From Desulfovibrionaceae bacterium (GTDB lineage: Bacteria; Pseudomonadota; Gammaproteobacteria; Burkholderiales; Burkholderiaceae_C), in contig WRJY01000335.1 in the NCBI GenBank assembly GCA_009778355.1, forward strand, positions 1 through 28,388: a DNA stretch of 28,388 nt, given 5' to 3'. Shown piece after piece: positions 24,178 through 28,388 of this stretch (position 1 is its first letter; each line of letters begins with the position of its first letter). The position numbers and the translations under genes were made by a program. Under the pieces are notes generated by a model. That model was not told the DNA's origin and made no database searches. It saw only the letters and a list, made by a program, of their open reading frames with translations.

Positions 24178-25140
24178 ATGGAATCGAAGAACACCCCCGC
24201 AGTGTCCGAACTGCTGCGCGACGCGCCCAGGAACTGGGGCAAATGGGGGCCTGACGACGAGGTCGGGTCGCTGAACTACCTGACCCGCGCCGAGGTGCTG
24301 CGCGGCGTGGCGGCGGTGCGTTCGGGCAAGACGTTCACGCTGCAAATCCAGATGGGGCATCCCGGCGGCGACCCGGTCTGGCCGGGGCGCGCGCAGGCGC
24401 AGCGCATGAACGTAATGGACAAAGGCCATTACATGTGCGGCAAGGGGCCGCGATTTCCGGGTCTGACCGAATACGCGGACGACATGATGATCATGTACCT
24501 GCAAGGCTCGACGCAGTACGACGCGCTCGGCCACGTCTGGTACGACGACCAGTTATGGAACGGCTATGACGCCAAATCGACCATCGGCGGCCTGGACAAG
24601 GCCAGCGTGCTGCCGCTGGCCGAGCGCGGCATCGCCGGACGCGGCGTGCTGCTGGACATGGCGCGTCATCGCGGCAAGGCCGTGCTCGACCCGGGCGAAA
24701 CCTTCACGCACCACGACCTGCTCGACGCCGCCAAGGCGCAGGGCATTGCCATCGAAAAGCACGACATCCTGGTGATCCGCACCGGCTGGATCGGTTCGTT
24801 CTACAGCCGCGACCGGGAGGCGTTCTACAAAAACTTCATCGAGCCCGGCCTGACCTACAGCCCTGAATTGGTCGAATGGTTTCATCAAATGGAAATACCC
24901 AACCTGGTGACCGACACCATCGCCAACGAGGTCACCGTCGATCCGGTTTCCGGCGTCGCGCTGCCGCTGCACAATGCGCTGATGCGCAACCTGGGCATCA
25001 CGCTGACTGAAATCGCGCAACTCGACCCGCTCGCCGCCGATTGCGCCGACGACGGGCAATGGTCGTTTCTCTACACCGCGGCGCCGCTCAAGGTCGTCAA
25101 CGGCAGCGGCGCGCCGGTCAATCCGGTGGTCATCAAATGA
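24178..25140 (+). CDS. Cyclase-family (KynB-like) metal-dependent hydrolase
   Basis: The protein has 320 aa of the cyclase/kynurenine-formamidase-like family (PF04199). The start ATG at 24178 has AAGGAG eight bases upstream; the frame is open 12 codons further without such a site. The usual metal motif HxGTHxD is replaced by QGSTQYD (109-115), so both histidines are glutamine. His119, the HHD near 180 and the C-terminal LHNALMRNLGITLTEIAQLDPLA remain. Substrate is unknown; family members hydrolyse formamides or cyclic amides. It overlaps the acyl-CoA ligase gene by ATGA, so the two are likely consecutive steps in a catabolic route. Confidence 0.85.
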   Translation: MESKNTPAVSELLRDAPRNWGKWGPDDEVGSLNYLTRAEVLRGVAAVRSGKTFTLQIQMGHPGGDPVWPGRAQAQRMNVMDKGHYMCGKGPRFPGLTEYADDMMIMYLQGSTQYDALGHVWYDDQLWNGYDAKSTIGGLDKASVLPLAERGIAGRGVLLDMARHRGKAVLDPGETFTHHDLLDAAKAQGIAIEKHDILVIRTGWIGSFYSRDREAFYKNFIEPGLTYSPELVEWFHQMEIPNLVTDTIANEVTVDPVSGVALPLHNALMRNLGITLTEIAQLDPLAADCADDGQWSFLYTAAPLKVVNGSGAPVNPVVIK

Positions 25141-26822
25141 GCCGCGCGCCGGCGCCCATGAGCGCCTACGGCGACAAGCCCTGGCTGGCCAACTACACCA
25201 GCGGCGTTCCGGCCACTTTCACGCCGGATTTCGACAATGCGCTGAGCCTGCTGCGCGCCGCCGTGGCGCGCGCGCCTCAGCGGGCCGCCCTGCTCTACTT
25301 CGACGGCGCGTTGAGCTACGCGGAGCTGGACGCGCAATCAGACGCGCTGGCCAGCGCATGGCAGGAGCGCGGCTGCGCGCGCGGCGACCGCATCGGTCTT
25401 TATTTGCAGAACGTGCCGCAATTCATCATTGTGCTGACCGCCGCATGGAAACTTGGCGCCATCGCGGTGCCCATCAACCCGATGAACCGCGCGCGCGAAT
25501 TGCGCCTGCTGCTGGCCGATTCGGGCGCGCGGCTGCTGGTCTGCCACGAATCGCTGTATGCCGACGTGGTGCGCCCGTTGTTCGCCGATGACCCCGCGCC
25601 GCTGCCCGCATGGCCGGCGGTGATGACGACTTCCGAACTCGAATACCAGAGCCGCCACGACGCGCGGCTGTTCGCCGGCGTGCGCCGCCAGCGCGCCGAG
25701 GGCGCGGAAGATTTGTCCACCGTCATCGCCGCGCACGCGGGGCGCAAGCCGCCGCCGGTGCAACTCGGCCCGGATGACGTGGCGATGCTGGTCTACACCT
25801 CCGGCACCACCGGCGTGCCCAAGGGCGCCATGAACACGCACGGCAACATCGCCTTCAACGCGCAGGTGTACCGCGACTGGATACAACTGCGCGAAGGCGC
25901 TCCGATCCTCGGCCTGGCACCGCTGTTTCACATCACCGGCCTGATTGGGCACGTCGCCGCCGCGCTCATCTGCGCCGCGCCGCTGGCGCTGGCCTGGCGC
26001 TTCGAGCCGGGCGTGATTCTGGACGCGATCAGCGAACACCGCGCCGAGTTCACCGTCGGCGCCATCACCGCCTTCATCGCGCTGATGAACCACCCCGGCG
26101 CAACGCGCGAACACCTGGCGTCGCTGCGATGCGTCTATTCAGGCGGCGCGCCCATCCCGCCGAGCGTGATCGACGCCTTCCGCGACCGCTTTGGCCTGTA
26201 CATCCACAACGCCTACGGGCTGACCGAAACCAACTCGCCGACGCACATCGTCCCCCTGGGCAGCCAGGCGCCCATCGACCCGGCCTCCGGCACATTGGCC
26301 ATCGGCGTGCCGGTCTGCAACGCCGAGTCCTACATCGGCGGCGACGACGGCCAGCCGTTGCCCGTGGGCGAAATCGGGGAGATCATCTCGCGCGGGCCCA
26401 TGATCGTGCCGGGCTACTGGCACAAGCCCGCCGAGACCGCGCAGGCATTCCGCAACGGCTACTTCCACACCGGCGACGTCGGCTTCATGGACGCGCACGG
26501 CTGGTTCTACCTGGTCGACCGCAAGAAGGATATGATCAACGCCAGCGGCTACAAAGTCTGGCCGCGCGAGGTCGAAGACGTGCTCTACACCCACCCCGCC
26601 GTGCGCGAAGCGGCGGTGGTCGGCGTGCCCGACAGCTACCGCGGCGAAACCGTGAAAGCCGTCGTCAGCCTCAAGCCCAGCGCGCACGCCACGCCCGAAG
26701 AAATCATCGCCTACTGCAAGTCCCGCATAGCCGCCTACAAATACCCGCGCATCGTCGAACTGGTGGACGAACTGCCCAAAACCGTCACCGGCAAGATCCT
26801 GCGGCGTGAACTGCGGGGGTAG
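25137..26822 (+). CDS. AMP-dependent acyl-CoA synthetase/ligase
   Basis: The protein has 561 aa of the ANL superfamily. It shows the P-loop-like YTSGTTGVPKGAM (about 219-231), AYGLTETNSP (A5), GYFHTGDVGFMDAHGWFYLVDRKKDMI (A7-A8, hinge), GYKVWPREVEDVLYTHPAV and the catalytic Lys in PKTVTGKILRREL at the C-terminus. It activates a carboxylic acid as acyl-AMP and transfers it to CoA. The acid cannot be named from sequence. The ATG at 25137 overlaps the cyclase stop. The TAG stop falls exactly where a metC-derived fossil begins, so the 3' end of this gene is a recombination junction. Confidence 0.9.
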   Translation: MSRAPAPMSAYGDKPWLANYTSGVPATFTPDFDNALSLLRAAVARAPQRAALLYFDGALSYAELDAQSDALASAWQERGCARGDRIGLYLQNVPQFIIVLTAAWKLGAIAVPINPMNRARELRLLLADSGARLLVCHESLYADVVRPLFADDPAPLPAWPAVMTTSELEYQSRHDARLFAGVRRQRAEGAEDLSTVIAAHAGRKPPPVQLGPDDVAMLVYTSGTTGVPKGAMNTHGNIAFNAQVYRDWIQLREGAPILGLAPLFHITGLIGHVAAALICAAPLALAWRFEPGVILDAISEHRAEFTVGAITAFIALMNHPGATREHLASLRCVYSGGAPIPPSVIDAFRDRFGLYIHNAYGLTETNSPTHIVPLGSQAPIDPASGTLAIGVPVCNAESYIGGDDGQPLPVGEIGEIISRGPMIVPGYWHKPAETAQAFRNGYFHTGDVGFMDAHGWFYLVDRKKDMINASGYKVWPREVEDVLYTHPAVREAAVVGVPDSYRGETVKAVVSLKPSAHATPEEIIAYCKSRIAAYKYPRIVELVDELPKTVTGKILRRELRG

Positions 26823-26880
26823 CCGCTTTGGCCCTTCCACCGGCGCGCGCATGGCCGCGACGGTATTGCAGCGGGCAGCC
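26819..26880 (-). pseudogene. Fossil of the metC 5' region
   Basis: 26819-26840 matches 23584-23605 at 20 of 22 positions, and the next stretch ending GCGCATGGCCGCGACG matches up to 23629 with a two-base gap. The homology then jumps to the DNA just upstream of metC: 26863-26880 resembles 23747-23764. The jump occurs where metC carries GCATGGCCGC twice (internally and at its start), so a deletion between these repeats explains the structure. It is in the same orientation as metC and not functional. Confidence 0.72.
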
Positions 26881-26899
26881 TCATGTGGCCACACCCTTG

Positions 26900-26956
26900 G
26901 CGCAAATTGGTAAGTGGGTAGCTGGCGAACACCGGGCGTGACAGGTGCAGGCTCTC
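26900..26956 (-). pseudogene. Fossil of the NadS-like antitoxin HTH region
   Basis: This 57-bp stretch aligns without gaps to 21588-21644 of the antitoxin gene, with 11 mismatches by eye. The best part (26919-26956, 34 of 38) encodes LSRPVFASY on the minus strand. No start, stop or rest of the gene is present. It indicates that another copy of this toxin-antitoxin module once lay here. Confidence 0.7.
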
Positions 26957-27072
26957 ATTCCAATTCGCGTTTCAATAAAGAACCGTTCGGACTGAGCTTG
27001 TCGAAGTCCTGCGCCGGCCAACGACCAAGCTCAGACTGAACGGTGATGAGAATTTTTAACGCAAATTGGAAT
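26957..27072. repeat. Nested inverted repeat at the 3' end of the phosphoribosyltransferase gene
   Basis: The outer arms ATTCCAATTCGCGTT (26957-26971) and AACGCAAATTGGAAT (27058-27072) pair with one mismatch. The inner arms ACCGTTCGGACTGAGCTTG (26982-27000) and CAAGCTCAGACTGAACGGT (27026-27044) pair with two mismatches. The inner unit is a repeat type I recognise as common in Burkholderiales and other proteobacteria. It may terminate transcripts from both sides. Confidence 0.75.
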
Positions 27073-27596
27073 CAAACCTTCCACCTGGCCAGCAGTTTCT
27101 CCGCCGTCAATCGGTCGTACACCTCGAAGGGCTGGTGAATCCACGGGTCGGTGGGCAGGTCTTCGACCGAGTAATCGGCCTTGAAGCTGGAACAGCCCTT
27201 GGTCCAGATGACGGCGGTGCGCAGCTCGGTGATGGAGGCGTAGCTGCCGCGCAGCCGCTGCACCACGGCCTGCAAGGTGACGCCGGTGTCGGCCAGGTCA
27301 TCGACCAGCAGCACCCGGCCTGCGATCTGGCCCTGCGGCGTGGTGATGTAGTGGGCAATGTCCAGATGCCCCTGCGCGGTGCCGGCCTGGGCGCGGTAGC
27401 TGCTGGTGGACATGATGGCCAGCGGCACGCGGAAGATGCGGCTCAGAATGTCGCCGGGCCTCATGCCGCCGCGCGCCAGACACAGGATGGTGTCGAACTG
27501 CCAGCCCGATTGCAGCACCTTGATCGCGAGCTTTTCGATCAGACCGTGGTATTCGTCGTAGCTGACGTAAAGGTGTTTGCCGTCTTCGGTCAACAT
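27072..27596 (-). CDS. Purine-type phosphoribosyltransferase
   Basis: The protein has 174 aa of the type I PRTase fold. It carries the PRPP-binding motif VLLVDDLADTGVTL and an N-terminal LCLARGGMRPGDILSRI segment. It would transfer phosphoribose from PRPP to a purine base such as xanthine, guanine or hypoxanthine, a salvage reaction in the cytosol. It lies downstream of purA on the same strand with a 153-bp gap, which supports a purine role and possible co-transcription. The exact base is not determined. The stop touches an inverted repeat. Confidence 0.87.
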   Translation of the reverse strand: MLTEDGKHLYVSYDEYHGLIEKLAIKVLQSGWQFDTILCLARGGMRPGDILSRIFRVPLAIMSTSSYRAQAGTAQGHLDIAHYITTPQGQIAGRVLLVDDLADTGVTLQAVVQRLRGSYASITELRTAVIWTKGCSSFKADYSVEDLPTDPWIHQPFEVYDRLTAEKLLARWKV

Positions 27597-27749
27597 CTGT
27601 CAAACCCTTCGCCAAAAGAAAACAAAAGACCGCGGAGCAGGCCAGGCCAGTGAACGCCGTGGACGGACCTGCGCCGGCCACTGGCGTTGTCCCACCTCCC
27701 GAAGAGAGAGGGGGGAAGGCGCGTCAGCGACTCAGGGGGGTGTCTCATG

Positions 27750-28388
27750 TCACGGCAGAAATGGATGGCGCACCATGATGGTGTGGTCGCGATCCGGGCT
27801 GGTGGAGATGACGTGGATCGGCACGCCGGTGGCGTGTTCGATGCGCTGCAAATACAGCCGCGCGTTGACCGGCAACTGGCCGTAGTCGGTGACGCCGACG
27901 GTGCTCTCGCTCCAGCCGGGCATGGCCTCGTAGATGGGCTTGCAGCGGGCGATGTCGTCGGCGCCCAGCGGCAGGATGTCGATGCGCTGGCCGTCCAGTT
28001 CGTAGCCGGTGCATAGATGCAGTTCGGGCAAGCCGTCGAGCACGTCGAGCTTGGTGATGCACAGGCCCGACAGGCCGTTGACTTGGGCGCTGCGCTTGAG
28101 CAGCGCGGCGTCGAACCAGCCGCAGCGGCGGGCGCGCCCGGTGGTAACGCCTTTTTCGGCGCCGACGGTGCTCATGTGCCAGCCGGGAGTGCCGGGGGTT
28201 TCCCAGTCGAGTTCGGTCGGGAACGGGCCGCCGCCCACGCGCGTGCAATACGCCTTGGTAATGCCCAGGATGTAGTGCAACATGCCCGGCCCCACGCCGG
28301 CGCCGGCGGCGGCGTTGCCGGCCACGCAGTTGCTGCTGGTGACGTAGGGGTAGGTGCCGTGATCGACATCGAGCAGCGTGCCCTGCGC
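27750..28388 (-). CDS. purA: Adenylosuccinate synthetase, C-terminal part (cut by window edge)
   Basis: The last 212 codons of PurA enter from the right edge. Motifs include LDVDHGTYPYVTSSNC, the conserved KAYCTRVGGGPFPTEL loop, WFDAALLKRSAQVNGLSG, ITKLDVLDGL (KLDVL guanine-binding) and SPDRDHTI near the end. The enzyme condenses IMP and aspartate using GTP, the first step from IMP to AMP. The N-terminal P-loop is outside the window. It is upstream of a phosphoribosyltransferase gene on the same strand. Confidence 0.95.
   Translation of the reverse strand, partial: AQGTLLDVDHGTYPYVTSSNCVAGNAAAGAGVGPGMLHYILGITKAYCTRVGGGPFPTELDWETPGTPGWHMSTVGAEKGVTTGRARRCGWFDAALLKRSAQVNGLSGLCITKLDVLDGLPELHLCTGYELDGQRIDILPLGADDIARCKPIYEAMPGWSESTVGVTDYGQLPVNARLYLQRIEHATGVPIHVISTSPDRDHTIMVRHPFLP

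Overview
The window is GC-rich, densely coded DNA that looks like a chromosomal segment of a betaproteobacterium, most likely Burkholderiales and near Comamonadaceae. Support: the housekeeping genes (grpE, FKBP, rlmB, mnmH, metC, purA) have the forms seen in that group, there is a TesA/ABC-ATPase divergent pair, and short palindromic repeats fill the gaps between genes. The genus cannot be fixed from this sequence alone.

Layout. 1-4156 (minus strand): the 5' part of grpE with a heat-shock-type promoter, an FKBP prolyl isomerase, an HxlR-type regulator, a DUF3422 membrane protein, a secreted protein of unknown function and rlmB. 4157-5138: an almost 1 kb, visibly AT-richer gap with one doubtful small ORF. 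5139-16758 (plus): a six-gene cellulose operon, bcsB-bcsZ-bcsC-orf59-bcsA-bcsG, in which every junction overlaps or lies within 3 bp. Next comes a long palindrome, then on the minus strand a diguanylate cyclase, a quinone-oxidoreductase-like protein and an ABC ATPase. tesA and mnmH follow on the plus strand.

21365-27072 is accessory-like. A RelE/NadS-type toxin-antitoxin pair with a frameshifted toxin lies between two in-frame copies of the 3' end of mnmH. A 249-bp MITE-like element then abuts metC. Beyond metC is a 270-bp MITE-like element and a two-gene cyclase/acyl-CoA ligase operon. Right after the ligase are a fossil of the metC 5' end, a fossil of the antitoxin gene and an inverted repeat. 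Both accessory modules are therefore bracketed by direct repeats of a neighbouring gene end. The window closes with a phosphoribosyltransferase and the 3' part of purA (minus strand).

How the genes work together. BcsA (GT2 plus PilZ domain) and BcsB would make and translocate cellulose in response to c-di-GMP, and BcsC would export it. BcsZ would trim it, and BcsG, with its catalytic residues intact, would decorate it with phosphoethanolamine. The adjacent GGDEF enzyme could supply c-di-GMP. No bcsQ, bcsR, bcsE, bcsF or bcsD is present here. An unrecognised 59-residue ORF sits between bcsC and bcsA.
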